Source: Domibacillus tundrae
Lineage (GTDB): Bacteria > Bacillota > Bacilli > Bacillales > Domibacillaceae
DNA length: 37,071 nucleotides
Direction of reading: 5' to 3'
Assembly (NCBI RefSeq): GCF_000970675.1
Contig: NZ_LAJA01000009.1
Span: 1-37,071, forward strand
Program-made: the position numbers and the translations under genes
The notes under the pieces: model-generated
Seen by the model: only the letters and a program-made list of their open reading frames with translations
Databases searched by the model: none
What the model was told of the DNA's origin: nothing
In this document: piece by piece, positions 24,986 to 35,026 of the stretch
Layout of the letters: each line of letters starts with the position of its first letter
Numbering within the stretch: position 1 is the stretch's first letter

Positions 24986-25405
24986 TTATATAAGTTGTTT
25001 TTTAAGCTCCTGCATTTTTACCGCGAGTTCATCGCACACTTCTTGGTAAGCCGCCCAGCGATCGGTTAATTGATCGCAGTGTACGGGGTTTGGTATATTC
25101 CAGCACACTACCTTTCGTCTCGACTCATCATGAAGCACTGGTAAACTATCACGCTGAAAATCATAGATGGCAACGACAATGTCTGCCTCTTTCATAAGCT
25201 GAGGCTTTAGCGAATACGGTGTTTTGCTCTCGATGTCAATATTTACTTCTTTCATCGCTTCGACAGGAAGGGCGTCATAGCCTGCATTCATACAAGCAGC
25301 GCTTACAACTTTCCAGGACGGCTCATTTAGTCGTGCCGCCCACCCTTCTGCCATCATGCTCAAATGATTAAACGGTGACAGGAATAAAATTGTTTTATTT
25401 TTCAT
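24986..25405 (-). CDS. ArsC/LMW-phosphatase-fold protein lacking catalytic cysteines
   Basis: A 139-residue protein aligning over its length by eye with B. subtilis ArsC: MAEGWAARLN, WKVVSAACMNAG, VEAMKEVNIDIESKT, LMKEADIVVAIY, WAAYQEVCDELAVKMQEL. The phosphate loop CxxxxxR of active enzymes is replaced (FLSPFNHLSMMAEG), with Ser at position 10 and no arginine, and one residue is lost. The resolving cysteines of the 82/89 region are also missing (IYDFQRDSLPV). It is therefore unlikely to be an arsenate reductase or phosphatase. A binding or regulatory role is possible. ATG preceded by AAAGGGG. No ars genes are nearby. Confidence 0.8.
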   Translation of the reverse strand: MKNKTILFLSPFNHLSMMAEGWAARLNEPSWKVVSAACMNAGYDALPVEAMKEVNIDIESKTPYSLKPQLMKEADIVVAIYDFQRDSLPVLHDESRRKVVCWNIPNPVHCDQLTDRWAAYQEVCDELAVKMQELKKQLI

Positions 25406-25601
25406 GACTGCTGACCCCTTTGATGTGGTGGTTATATTCTTTTATACCCCATTTTTATAACGTTAAGCTTCATTTGAAAAATAGCTGTAAGTAATAATTC
25501 CTATGTATTGGTTCTGAATTCCTTTTCTTTGCATCGAGCAAAAAATTATGTTTTTCAGAAGAGGGGTAATTTACAAAGGAAGCAGCACCGAGAGGAATGT
25601 T
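25406..25601. other. Intergenic region without a recognised gene
   Basis: About 200 nt between the ArsC-like gene and an orphan terminator. I see no frame with a convincing ribosome binding site. Possible promoter-like boxes (TTGAAA near 25474, TAATTC near 25495) are weak. A small RNA ending at the terminator at 25602-25638 is the main alternative. Confidence 0.4.
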
Positions 25602-25638
25602 AAAAGAGGAGCGGATATACGTCCGCTTCTCTTTTTAT
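25602..25638 (+). terminator. Orphan intrinsic terminator
   Basis: An AGAGGAGCGGA arm pairs with TCCGCTTCTCT (one mismatch) over a short loop, followed by TTTTT. No plus-strand gene lies immediately upstream, so it may end a small RNA. Confidence 0.75.
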
Positions 25639-25701
25639 GTTCAAAAAACAATTTTTCGACTATAATGAAATAGCACATATAAAGAAAAGGGGAACGGCAT
25701 C

Positions 25702-25881
25702 ATGAATCTTGGATTTGGCGAAGTCGCCATTATTTTAATTGTCGCCTTGTTGTTATTTGGACCGAAAAAACTGCCGCAGCTTGGGCGTGCAGCCGGACAG
25801 ACGCTGCATGAATTTAAGCGGGGGATGAAAAATGTCATGGACGATGACAATGATGAGAAAAAGAAAATAGATTCAAAATAA
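25702..25881 (+). CDS. tatA: Twin-arginine translocase subunit TatA/TatE
   Basis: A 59-residue TatA-type protein too short for most gene finders. One membrane segment (GEVAIILIVALLLFG) is followed by the hinge FGPKKLPQLGRAAG, an amphipathic helix and an acidic-basic tail. TatA oligomers form the passage for folded proteins with twin-arginine signal peptides. GGGGAA lies about 7 nt before the ATG, and a TATAAT sits at 25661-25666. No tatC is beside it, as also seen for some Bacillus tatA genes. Its final IDSK lies within a long palindrome. Confidence 0.93.
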   Translation: MNLGFGEVAIILIVALLLFGPKKLPQLGRAAGQTLHEFKRGMKNVMDDDNDEKKKIDSK

Positions 25882-25924
25882 ACGAGCAGCGGATTTATCC
25901 GCTGCTCGTTTATTTTGAATCTAT
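25867..25924. terminator. 27-bp perfect palindromic terminator spanning two convergent gene ends
   Basis: Positions 25867-25893 and 25898-25924 are perfect inverted repeats with a 4-nt loop. The repeat contains the stop codons and the last coding residues of tatA and of the convergent 65-aa frame, which both end IDSK. It can terminate in both directions. Confidence 0.92.
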
Positions 25925-26107
25925 CATGCCGATCAAGCATCCGTTTTCGACAGCTTGATGATCTACGGTTTTCTCAGGACAATTTTGATCGAGCCGGCGA
26001 TTCACATAAGCATGTTCTGAATCCATTTTTTCTGTGTGAAGTTCTGGATAAATAGAATGCAACTTTTTATACGCCTGATTCGTATAGGCAGATAAGCCGG
26101 TTTTCAT
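25910..26107 (-). CDS. 65-residue hypothetical protein
   Basis: A small soluble protein beginning MKTGLSAYTNQAYKKLHS. I do not recognise it. Codon use looks like that of its neighbours, and it ends in a strong terminator. The ATG at 26107 lacks a clear ribosome binding site (GCAACGA upstream), so the start may be wrong or expression weak. It is divergent from the penicillin-binding protein gene. Confidence 0.5.
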   Translation of the reverse strand: MKTGLSAYTNQAYKKLHSIYPELHTEKMDSEHAYVNRRLDQNCPEKTVDHQAVENGCLIGMIDSK

Positions 26108-26186
26108 TCATATTCGTTGCAATTTGGCGAAATGTGCTTACAATGAGAAAAGGTCGCACGTATCATGAAGAAGGGAACAAGACATA

Positions 26187-28145
26187 ATGAAAGTAGTCAT
26201 CAGAATAATTCAAAACCTTTGGCGGAAATTTCATCTGACCCAAATGGTTATTTTGCTTGCTGCGATCGTGGTTTTGGCGGGGCTCGGCACTGGCTTTTAT
26301 TTTATGAAATCTGCTGATGTGGAAACGTTGAAGCAGGGATTGTCGCAATCGACCATTATTTACGATCGGAATGGGGAAAAAGCAAGCAAGCTTTCCGCTA
26401 ACCGGACAGACAGTGTATCTATTAAAAAAATGCCGGAACATTTGCAAGAAGCAATTGTTGCTGTTGAAGACAACCGTTTTTACGAACACGGGGGATTTGA
26501 CGTGAAAGGCATTTTTCGCGCTGTTTTCACAAATGTTATGGCGGGGTCACGGGTGCAGGGAGCGAGTACGATTACCCAGCAGCTGACAAAAAATGCCCTG
26601 CTGTCTCCGGAAAAAACATATCGCCGGAAAGTAGAAGAGCTATTCCTCGCAATTGAGATTGAAAAAGTGTACAAAAAAGAAGAAATTTTAGAAATGTATT
26701 TGAATACAAGCTATTTTGGGAATGGAGCATGGGGCGTTCAAAATGCGTCAAAAAAATATTTCGGCAAAGATGTATCAGAATTAACGCGTGCTGAATCATC
26801 AATGCTTGCAGGCATGGTTAAAGCGCCATCGCGATATAATCCAATTGATCATATGGATAACGCGCTTGAACGCCGCAAAGTTGTCTTGAACCAAATGGTG
26901 AAGCACGGCTATATGGCGAAGAGTGAAGCCAATGAAACGGCGGATATGGACGTAACGCTGAAGGATACAAGCGGTGATCCATTAAAAGGGAAATATGCGC
27001 ATTATGCAGATGCCGTTATTAATGAAGCCATTTCACGTTACGGCTTAACACAGGATGATTTGTTAACACAAGGATATAACATTTATACGTCTATGGACCA
27101 GGATGTACAGGCAGGTCTTGAACAGGTGTATGAAAACAGCTCGGTTTTTCCTGAAACCGTCAGTGGAGAAGATTCTCAAAGTGCTGCGGTGTTAGTCGAC
27201 CCGAAAACAGGCGGAGTTCTTGGTGTGATAGGACGGCGTGGTGAGCACGTATTCCGCGGTTTTAGCTTTGCTACTCAAATGAAAAAATCACCAGGTTCGA
27301 CGATCAAGCCGCTGGCTGTTTATACGCCTGCTCTTGAAGAAGGATACGAACCGACAGATATGCTTGTCGATAAGGAAATGTCGTTTGGTGAAGGCGAAGG
27401 CGCCTATTCTCCGTCAAACTATGGCGGTACTTATGAAGGGGAACTTCCGATGTACCGGGCGGTTGAGAAATCAGCGAATATTCCGGCTGTCTGGCTCCTT
27501 GACCAAATAGGGGTATCAAAAGGCGTAAACGCATTGAAGCGATTTGGTCTGGAAGTGGAAAATGCCAAATTAGGAATGGCGCTTGGTGACATAACACCTG
27601 GCGTGTCTCCACTGCAAATGGCGGAAGCATACACTACATTTTCAAATGATGGAGTCCGCAAAGAAACGTTTTTCATTCAAAAAATTGTCGGTCCGGATGG
27701 TGAAGTTGACCCGGAATGGGAGCCGGAAGAAGTCAATGTAACATCAAAAGAAATAACCGACCAAATGACATCAATGCTTTTAGGCGTCGTTGAACGGGGA
27801 TCAGGTGAACGGGCGCAGGTATCAGGTGTGGATATCGCCGGTAAAACAGGGTCAACTCAAGTGCCTATTGAAGGGATTGAAGGCACAGAGGATCAATGGT
27901 TCGTTGGATACACACCGAATTTAGTTGGAGCTGTCTGGGTTGGAGTCGAAGAAGTAAGCGAAACGAGTTATTTAACGACGAACAGTTCAGATGGGGCAGT
28001 CCCCTTATTCGGAGAAGTAGTGGAAGAGATTCTTCCTTATATTGGCGAAGCATCATTTGATGTAGATGCCATTGATGATCAAGCAGAATCGGCAGAAGAA
28101 CATTGGTATGATGGTGTTATTGAAAAATGGAATGAATGGTTTTAA
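26187..28145 (+). CDS. Class A penicillin-binding protein (bifunctional)
   Basis: A 652-residue class A PBP. After a short basic cytoplasmic tail and one membrane segment (about 19-40) comes the glycosyltransferase domain with catalytic E94 (VEDNRFYEHGGFD) and STITQQL motif, then the transpeptidase domain with S371-T-I-K374, S429-A-N431 and K553-T-G. It polymerises and cross-links peptidoglycan outside the membrane. The size and lack of a long C-terminal extension recall the sporulation- and germination-linked PbpF/PbpG (PBP2c/2d) of Bacillus; which one is unclear. GAAGGGAAC lies before the ATG. It is a single-gene unit. Confidence 0.93.
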   Translation: MKVVIRIIQNLWRKFHLTQMVILLAAIVVLAGLGTGFYFMKSADVETLKQGLSQSTIIYDRNGEKASKLSANRTDSVSIKKMPEHLQEAIVAVEDNRFYEHGGFDVKGIFRAVFTNVMAGSRVQGASTITQQLTKNALLSPEKTYRRKVEELFLAIEIEKVYKKEEILEMYLNTSYFGNGAWGVQNASKKYFGKDVSELTRAESSMLAGMVKAPSRYNPIDHMDNALERRKVVLNQMVKHGYMAKSEANETADMDVTLKDTSGDPLKGKYAHYADAVINEAISRYGLTQDDLLTQGYNIYTSMDQDVQAGLEQVYENSSVFPETVSGEDSQSAAVLVDPKTGGVLGVIGRRGEHVFRGFSFATQMKKSPGSTIKPLAVYTPALEEGYEPTDMLVDKEMSFGEGEGAYSPSNYGGTYEGELPMYRAVEKSANIPAVWLLDQIGVSKGVNALKRFGLEVENAKLGMALGDITPGVSPLQMAEAYTTFSNDGVRKETFFIQKIVGPDGEVDPEWEPEEVNVTSKEITDQMTSMLLGVVERGSGERAQVSGVDIAGKTGSTQVPIEGIEGTEDQWFVGYTPNLVGAVWVGVEEVSETSYLTTNSSDGAVPLFGEVVEEILPYIGEASFDVDAIDDQAESAEEHWYDGVIEKWNEWF

Positions 28146-28150
28146 ACAAG

Positions 28151-28178
28151 AGCCGGATGGAGAGACATCCGGCTTTTA
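28151..28178 (+). terminator. Terminator after the penicillin-binding protein gene
   Basis: AGCCGGATG (28151-28159) pairs with CATCCGGCT (28166-28174), 6-nt loop, followed by TTTT. Confidence 0.88.
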
Positions 28179-28234
28179 CTATGCAAATAAAAAAAGAAAT
28201 CGCTTTCAAATATTTTTATAAAAAAATAATTTCA

Positions 28235-28249
28235 CCTTGTCAGAAAATT
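28235..28249. promoter_or_regulatory. CodY-box-like site upstream of ilvD
   Basis: CCTTGTCAGAAAATT matches the CodY consensus AATTTTCWGAAAATT at 12 of 15 positions and ends 14 nt before the -35 box. A second, weaker site (11 of 15) is at 28311-28325, downstream of the promoter. CodY represses ilv-leu genes when branched-chain amino acids and GTP are plentiful. Confidence 0.55.
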
Positions 28250-28263
28250 TGACAGAAAAGGTG

Positions 28264-28292
28264 TTGACCAAACATGGAAAGAGGGGTATCAT
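28264..28292 (+). promoter_or_regulatory. SigA promoter of ilvD
   Basis: TTGACC (28264-28269) and TATCAT (28287-28292) with the ideal 17-bp spacer. The leader to the ilvD start is about 88 nt. Confidence 0.75.
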
Positions 28293-28386
28293 TGACCACA
28301 ATATAAACTTAATTTTCAGATTAAATATACGATTTTTACAGATTTAATCGGCAATTTTAAAGGTGAATCATCTTGGAGGAGATACA

Positions 28387-30054
28387 ATGCGCAGTGATAT
28401 GATTAAAAAGGGAGTCGAACGTGCCCCGCACCGCAGTTTGTTGTATGCAGCCGGTGTGAAAACAGCAGATTTGCATAAACCGTTTATTGGAGTATGCAAC
28501 TCTTATATAGATATTATTCCCGGACACGTTCACCTTAATAAATTTGCAGAAGTGGTCAAAAAAGAAATTCGCGAAGCAGGCGGGGTTCCATTTGAATTCA
28601 ATACGATCGGTGTGGATGACGGCATTGCGATGGGACACATTGGAATGCGATATTCTCTTCCAAGCCGTGAATTGATTGCAGATTCAGCTGAAACAGTAAT
28701 TAACGCACATTGGTTTGATGGTGTGTTCTACATTCCGAACTGTGATAAAATCACACCGGGTATGCTGATGGCTGCTGTACGGACAAATGTACCGGCCGTA
28801 TTTGTATCAGGCGGCCCGATGGAAGGCGGCGTGTCATCCACAGGGAAACCATTAACACTAACGTCTGTTTTCGAAGGCGTAGGGGCTCATCTATCAGGGA
28901 AAATGTCAGCGGAAGAGCTGCTTGATATTGAAACAAACGCTTGTCCGACTTGCGGGTCTTGTTCCGGTATGTTTACAGCCAATTCCATGAACTCATTAAT
29001 GGAAATGCTTGGCCTTACACCACCGGGAAATGCAACAATCGTTGCAACCAGCCCAGAACGTCATCGCTTGATTAAAGAAGCGGCTCAGTATTTAATGAAC
29101 GCCATTGAAAATGATTTAAAACCACGTGACATTGTAAACAAACAAGCGATTGATGATGCGTTCGCACTTGATATGGCAATGGGTGGATCAACGAACACTG
29201 TTCTTCATACATTAGCCATTGCAAATGAAGCGGAAATTGAGTATGATTTAAATCGTATTAATGAAGTAGCCAACCGTATTCCATACTTGGCAAAAATCAG
29301 TCCGGCATCCGATTATACGATGGACGATGTCAATAAAGCTGGCGGAATCAGCGCGATCATTCGTGAGCTGTGTGAACTTGAAAATGGTATTGACGGTGAT
29401 CGTATTACAATCACAGGCAAATCTGTTTATGAGAATGTAAAAGATGCACACATTACAAACACGAAGGTCATTCGCACAAAAGAAGATCCATACAGCCCAG
29501 TCGGTGGATTATCGATTTTGTACGGGAACATTGCGCCGCTTGGCGGAGTTATTAAAGTAGGAGCAGTAGACCCTTCTATTAAAACATTTAATGGTGAAGC
29601 AATTGTATTTGAATCACAGGATGAAGCAATCGAAAATATTAACAACGGAACAGTCAGAGAAGGACACGTTGTGGTCATTCGTTATGAAGGACCAAAAGGC
29701 GGACCGGGAATGCCGGAAATGTTGACACCAACATCAGCCATTGCTGGGCGGGGACTTGGAACAAAAGTCGCGCTTATGACAGATGGACGTTTCTCTGGTG
29801 CTTCACGCGGGATTTCAATCGGTCATGTTTCTCCGGAAGCGGCAGAAGGCGGACCTATTGCATTCATTCAAAATGGTGATAAAATTAAAATAGATTTGAC
29901 AAACCGCACATTAAATGTCGATTTGTCAGATGAAGAACTAGCAGCGCGCCGTGCGGGGTTTGTACAGCCGGAGCCGAAAATTAAAAAAGGCTGGCTGGCA
30001 CGTTATGCTAAGCTTGTCACATCTGCCAACACTGGTGGAGTTATGAAAATTTAA
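28387..30054 (+). CDS. ilvD: Dihydroxy-acid dehydratase IlvD
   Basis: A 555-residue IlvD, a normal length. It dehydrates 2,3-dihydroxy acids to 2-keto acids, the third step of valine and isoleucine synthesis, using an iron-sulfur cluster. Cluster cysteines are in [20 protein letters not shown] and [17 protein letters not shown]. The C-terminal GRFSGASRG motif is also present. The ATG at 28387 follows TTGGAGGAG at ideal spacing; a slightly longer frame has no such site. It is the first gene of the branched-chain operon, ahead of the T-box. Confidence 0.98.
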   Translation: MRSDMIKKGVERAPHRSLLYAAGVKTADLHKPFIGVCNSYIDIIPGHVHLNKFAEVVKKEIREAGGVPFEFNTIGVDDGIAMGHIGMRYSLPSRELIADSAETVINAHWFDGVFYIPNCDKITPGMLMAAVRTNVPAVFVSGGPMEGGVSSTGKPLTLTSVFEGVGAHLSGKMSAEELLDIETNACPTCGSCSGMFTANSMNSLMEMLGLTPPGNATIVATSPERHRLIKEAAQYLMNAIENDLKPRDIVNKQAIDDAFALDMAMGGSTNTVLHTLAIANEAEIEYDLNRINEVANRIPYLAKISPASDYTMDDVNKAGGISAIIRELCELENGIDGDRITITGKSVYENVKDAHITNTKVIRTKEDPYSPVGGLSILYGNIAPLGGVIKVGAVDPSIKTFNGEAIVFESQDEAIENINNGTVREGHVVVIRYEGPKGGPGMPEMLTPTSAIAGRGLGTKVALMTDGRFSGASRGISIGHVSPEAAEGGPIAFIQNGDKIKIDLTNRTLNVDLSDEELAARRAGFVQPEPKIKKGWLARYAKLVTSANTGGVMKI

Positions 30055-30089
30055 TATATACGTCAAAACATATAAAACGTTGACGAGGA

Positions 30090-30372
30090 AAAAGTGATAG
30101 GAACTGCATTTCACAGAGAACCGGTTATAGCTGAGAGCCGGGAGTGCATCCAATCGCGACATCCCCTCTGAGTGCTTTTCTGAACGTCATCCAGTAGGAA
30201 AAGCCGGGTGCTGGCCACCCGTTACCAAAACGAACCGGTAATCGGTTCATAAGGCGGGTTTTTGCAAGAAAATTCGTGAATCAGGGTGGTACCGTGGAAA
30301 GAAACAAAGTCTTTTCACCCCTGCGTTTCTGTTTAGGCAGTCGCAGGCGTGAAAGGACTTTTCTTTTTGCTT
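30090..30372 (+). promoter_or_regulatory. T-box riboswitch, probably isoleucine-specific
   Basis: The leader between ilvD and ilvB has the T-box signature AGGGTGGTACCG (30283-30294), a Stem I region (about 30110-30190), and a terminator (30306-30368, stem AAGTCTTTTCACCCCTGCG with a near-perfect partner). The trinucleotide ATC (30161-30163) precedes CCCTCTGAGTGC, the position of the specifier in known leaders, suggesting uncharged tRNA-Ile as effector. Binding would favour the antiterminator and raise ilvB-to-leuD expression. The specifier is inferred from pattern only. I see no good promoter between ilvD and the leader. Confidence 0.9.
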
Positions 30373-30452
30373 TAAAACGGGTATTTAACCCATTGTGAAG
30401 AAGGAACCTCTTGCCAATACGGACAACAAACCATTATTTGGAGGGGAAAAAC

Positions 30453-32192
30453 ATGAGTCAAAATGCAAAAGCTGCAGAAATGAAGTTTGACGATCAAGCA
30501 AAAAAAGCGGCTGAACCGAAGAACGGTGCTGACTTATTTATCGAAACGTTAAAAAACGAGAATGTAGAAGTAATGTTTGGCTATCCAGGAGGAGCAGTTC
30601 TTCCATTATACGATGCACTTTACAAAAACCCAATTCGTCACATCCTTGCCCGTCATGAGCAGGCGGCAATTCATGCTGCTGAAGGGTATGCGCGTGTTTC
30701 TGGTAAGCCAGGCGTCGTTTTAGCAACATCAGGTCCTGGTGCAACAAACCTAGTGACAGGCATTACAGATGCAATGATGGATTCTATTCCACTTGTTGTG
30801 TTTACAGGCCAGGTTGCAACAGGCGTCATCGGATCTGATGCGTTCCAGGAAGCGGATGTGATTGGGATTACAATGCCGATTACAAAACATAATTACCAGG
30901 TTCGTTCAATGGAAGACCTTCCGAGAATCGTTCATGAAGCGTTCCATATTGCGACAACCGGCCGCCCAGGTCCTGTTTTAATCGACATTCCAAAAGACAT
31001 TGCTCAAACAGTAGGCAGCGCGGAATTTGTCGATGAACTGAATTTGCCGGGGTACCAGCCAAACTTTAAACCGAACAGCCTGCAAGTGAAAAAGCTGCGC
31101 GGCGCATTAGCACAAGCGAAAAAGCCGGTTGTTTTGGCAGGTGCAGGCGTCCTTCATGCGAAAGCGTCAGAAGAATTGCTTCAATTTGTCGAAAAAATGC
31201 AAATTCCGGTTGTTAATACGCTGCTTGGGCTTGGCGGTTTTCCAGCCAGTCATCCATTATTTCTTGGAATGGGTGGTATGCATGGAACACACGCAGCTAA
31301 TACAGCACTTTACGAAGCGGACCTGCTCATTAACATTGGCGCCCGTTTTGACGACCGTTTAACCGGAAACCTGGCTCATTTTGCGAAAAATGCAACGGTT
31401 GCACATATTGATATCGATCCAGCTGAAATCGGCAAAAACGTACCGACGCATATTCCGATCGTTGCAGATGCTAGAGAGGCGTTGAAAAAAATCCTTAGCT
31501 TGGATTTTGAAGCACCGAATGCAGGAGAATGGCGTGACAAACTTGATCAGGATAAAAAAGAGAATCCGCTATGGAACACAGAAAACGACGATGGTATTTC
31601 ACCACAGTCACTTATGAAATTGATTCATGATATTACAGATGGCGATGCTGTTGTAACAACAGACGTCGGCCAGCATCAAATGTGGACAGCGCAATATTAT
31701 GGATTTAACAAACCGGATCAATGGGTTACATCAGGCGGCCTTGGCACAATGGGTTTCGGTTTTCCGTCCGCAATTGGCGCACAGATCGCAAAGCCGGATA
31801 AAACAGTCGTGGCGGTAGCCGGTGACGCAGGCTTCCAAATGACTTTGCAGGAGCTTGGACTTGTGGCGGAATTAAAGCTGCCGGTTAAAATTATCATTTA
31901 CAATAACATGGCACTTGGCATGGTTCGTCAATGGCAGGAAACGTTTTATGAGGAGCGTTATTCTCAGTCATTGATCCCGGTTCAGCCGGACTTTGTAAAA
32001 TTGGCTGATGCGTATGGCCTTCGCGGTTATGTTGTTACAACAGAAGAAGAAGCAGAAAAAGTAATGCGTGAAACGCTGACAGACAATGAGCCTGTTTTGA
32101 TCGATTGCCGCATTAAGCCGAAAGAAATGGTTTACCCGATGATCGCACCAGGCAAAGGAATTCATGAAATGATCGGGGTGAAACCGCAGTGA
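30453..32192 (+). CDS. ilvB: Acetolactate synthase large subunit IlvB
   Basis: A 579-residue thiamine pyrophosphate-dependent enzyme joining pyruvate with pyruvate or 2-ketobutyrate. Landmarks are [15 protein letters not shown], the catalytic Glu in [16 protein letters not shown], and the TPP-binding [21 protein letters not shown] segment. The ATG at 30453 follows TTGGAGGGG; the longer frame from 30411 lacks a site. The stop overlaps the ilvH start by 4 nt, so the subunits are translationally coupled. Confidence 0.98.
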   Translation: MSQNAKAAEMKFDDQAKKAAEPKNGADLFIETLKNENVEVMFGYPGGAVLPLYDALYKNPIRHILARHEQAAIHAAEGYARVSGKPGVVLATSGPGATNLVTGITDAMMDSIPLVVFTGQVATGVIGSDAFQEADVIGITMPITKHNYQVRSMEDLPRIVHEAFHIATTGRPGPVLIDIPKDIAQTVGSAEFVDELNLPGYQPNFKPNSLQVKKLRGALAQAKKPVVLAGAGVLHAKASEELLQFVEKMQIPVVNTLLGLGGFPASHPLFLGMGGMHGTHAANTALYEADLLINIGARFDDRLTGNLAHFAKNATVAHIDIDPAEIGKNVPTHIPIVADAREALKKILSLDFEAPNAGEWRDKLDQDKKENPLWNTENDDGISPQSLMKLIHDITDGDAVVTTDVGQHQMWTAQYYGFNKPDQWVTSGGLGTMGFGFPSAIGAQIAKPDKTVVAVAGDAGFQMTLQELGLVAELKLPVKIIIYNNMALGMVRQWQETFYEERYSQSLIPVQPDFVKLADAYGLRGYVVTTEEEAEKVMRETLTDNEPVLIDCRIKPKEMVYPMIAPGKGIHEMIGVKPQ

Positions 32193-32713
32193 AACGAAGA
32201 ATTGTAACAGCAACCGTGTTAAACCAGAGCGGTGTATTAAACAGGATCACCGGATTATTTACACGCCGCCAGTTTAATATTGAAAGCATTACTGTCGGGT
32301 CTACTGAAACAGAAGGCGTGTCAAAAATGACATTCGTTATACAAGTTGAAGATGACCGGATGGTTGAGCAAGTCGTCAAACAGCTGAATAAGCAAATTGA
32401 CGTGCTTAAAGTAAATGATATTACCGAGCAGGCAATCGTTACGCGTGAGCTTGCTCTCATTAAAGTGATGACGACACCGCAGACACGTGCGGAAATTAAT
32501 GTTATCATCGAACCATTCCGTGCCACGATCATTGATGTGGCTAAAGACAGCGTCACAATTCAAGTTGTCGGAAACTTCGATAAAATCGAAGCGATGATTG
32601 AGCTTCTTCGTCCTTATGGAATTAAAGAAGTAGCCCGCACAGGACAAACAGCAATTAAACGCGGATCACAGCGTCTTGGAGCGGAATCAAAACAGTTTTC
32701 TATTTTAAATTAA
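32189..32713 (+). CDS. ilvH: Acetolactate synthase small subunit IlvH
   Basis: A 174-residue regulatory subunit with an N-terminal ACT domain ([26 protein letters not shown]), the valine-binding region for feedback inhibition, and a C-terminal domain that contacts IlvB. The GTG start overlaps the ilvB stop codon (GTGA). Confidence 0.97.
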   Translation: MKRRIVTATVLNQSGVLNRITGLFTRRQFNIESITVGSTETEGVSKMTFVIQVEDDRMVEQVVKQLNKQIDVLKVNDITEQAIVTRELALIKVMTTPQTRAEINVIIEPFRATIIDVAKDSVTIQVVGNFDKIEAMIELLRPYGIKEVARTGQTAIKRGSQRLGAESKQFSILN

Positions 32714-32718
32714 AATAA

Positions 32719-33768
<1,050 letters not shown>

Positions 33769-33817
33769 AAGTTTTTCATTGTTTAAAGAAGTTATTTCAA
33801 GCGACGGAGGGATTTAC

Positions 33818-34927
33818 GTGAAGAAGAAAATTGCCATTTTGCCGGGCGACGGGATTGGCCGGGAAATCGCATTAGGCGCCGCATCCGCTCTTGAAGCGGT
33901 TGGAAAACGCTTTGGCCACGAATTTGAGTTGGAATATGCTGATATTGGAGGTGCCGCGATTGATTCGCACGGGACGCCGCTGCCGGATTCAACGCTTGCA
34001 CTTGCGAAAAGCAGCGACGCGATTTTGCTTGGTGCAGTAGGGGGTCCTAAATGGGACAGCCTGCCATCCGCAGAACGTCCTGAGCGCGGCCTGCTTGCGA
34101 TTCGGAAAGAACTTGGCTTATTTGCCAACTTACGTCCGATTCCATCATTTAAAACTCTTGTACAATCTTCTCCGCTAAAGCCTGAAATTGCCGGAAATGT
34201 GAATATGCTGATCGTTCGCGAATTAACAGGCGGCCTTTATTTTGGAAAGCCGAGTGAACGCCGTGGTGACAACAATGAGGTTGTGGTCGATACCCTTTTA
34301 TATACACGGGCAGAAATTGAACGGATCGTTGTAAAAGCATTCGAATTTGCGAAAGCGCGCGGTGGGCGGCTCACGTCAGTTGATAAAGCAAACGTGCTGG
34401 AGTCAAGCCGTATGTGGCGTGAAATCGTCAACGAAAAAGCAGCGGATTATCCGGATGTAACTGTAGACCATATGTATGTTGATGCTGCAGCAATGAAACT
34501 TATTTCAAGTCCAGGACAGTTTGATGTGATTGTGACGGAAAACTTATTCGGCGATATTTTAAGTGATGAAGCGTCAATGATCACCGGTTCACTCGGCATG
34601 CTTCCATCTGCGAGTCTATCAGAAAGCGGGCTTGGGCTGTATGAGCCGGTTCATGGCTCAGCGCCGGACATTGCCGGCCAAAACAAGGCCAATCCGCTGG
34701 CGATGATTTTATCAACAGCGCTTATGCTGAAATATTCGCTCGATATGCGCTCAGAAGGTGAAGCGATTGAACGCGCTGTGCAGTCTGTTTTAAATGATGG
34801 ATATTGCACACCGGATCTACAAATTGAAGGCAGTACGGTTGTCGGTACGGATAAAATGATTGAGCTTGTCACAGAACGTATTGCAGATGAAGCACCTGCT
34901 TCTGCAAATGAAGTTGTTTACATGTAA
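33818..34927 (+). CDS. leuB: 3-isopropylmalate dehydrogenase LeuB
   Basis: A 369-residue LeuB that oxidises and decarboxylates 3-isopropylmalate with NAD. Motifs are IAILPGDGIG at the N-terminus, RELTGGLYFGKPSER, the magnesium/substrate region TENLFGDILSDEAS and the nucleotide-binding EPVHGSAPDIAGQNKANP. The GTG at 33818 follows GACGGAGGG. It directly follows ilvC (49 nt), where leuA is expected in Bacillus. Confidence 0.97.
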   Translation: MKKKIAILPGDGIGREIALGAASALEAVGKRFGHEFELEYADIGGAAIDSHGTPLPDSTLALAKSSDAILLGAVGGPKWDSLPSAERPERGLLAIRKELGLFANLRPIPSFKTLVQSSPLKPEIAGNVNMLIVRELTGGLYFGKPSERRGDNNEVVVDTLLYTRAEIERIVVKAFEFAKARGGRLTSVDKANVLESSRMWREIVNEKAADYPDVTVDHMYVDAAAMKLISSPGQFDVIVTENLFGDILSDEASMITGSLGMLPSASLSESGLGLYEPVHGSAPDIAGQNKANPLAMILSTALMLKYSLDMRSEGEAIERAVQSVLNDGYCTPDLQIEGSTVVGTDKMIELVTERIADEAPASANEVVYM

Positions 34928-34947
34928 AGAAACGCCGCGTGGATTCA

Positions 34948-34979
34948 GCCTTTTCCTGCAAATAATGGCAGGGAAAGGC
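34948..34979 (+). other. Intra-operon stem-loop between leuB and leuC
   Basis: GCCTTTTCCTGC (34948-34959) pairs with GCAGGGAAAGGC (34968-34979, one G-T), with a T-run (GTTTTTTAT) starting about 10 nt after the stem. Because of that gap it may be a partial terminator or an RNA processing/stability element lowering leuCD relative to leuB. Confidence 0.6.
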
Positions 34980-35026
34980 GGGGTCCTCGTTTTTTATCAA
35001 AATGCACATAAGAGGGGGGCTGTAAC

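Noticed and set aside
25530-25575. SigB-like promoter (GTTTTT...GGGTAA) upstream of the orphan terminator
   Set aside because: The spacing of about 8 nt is too short for a SigB promoter.
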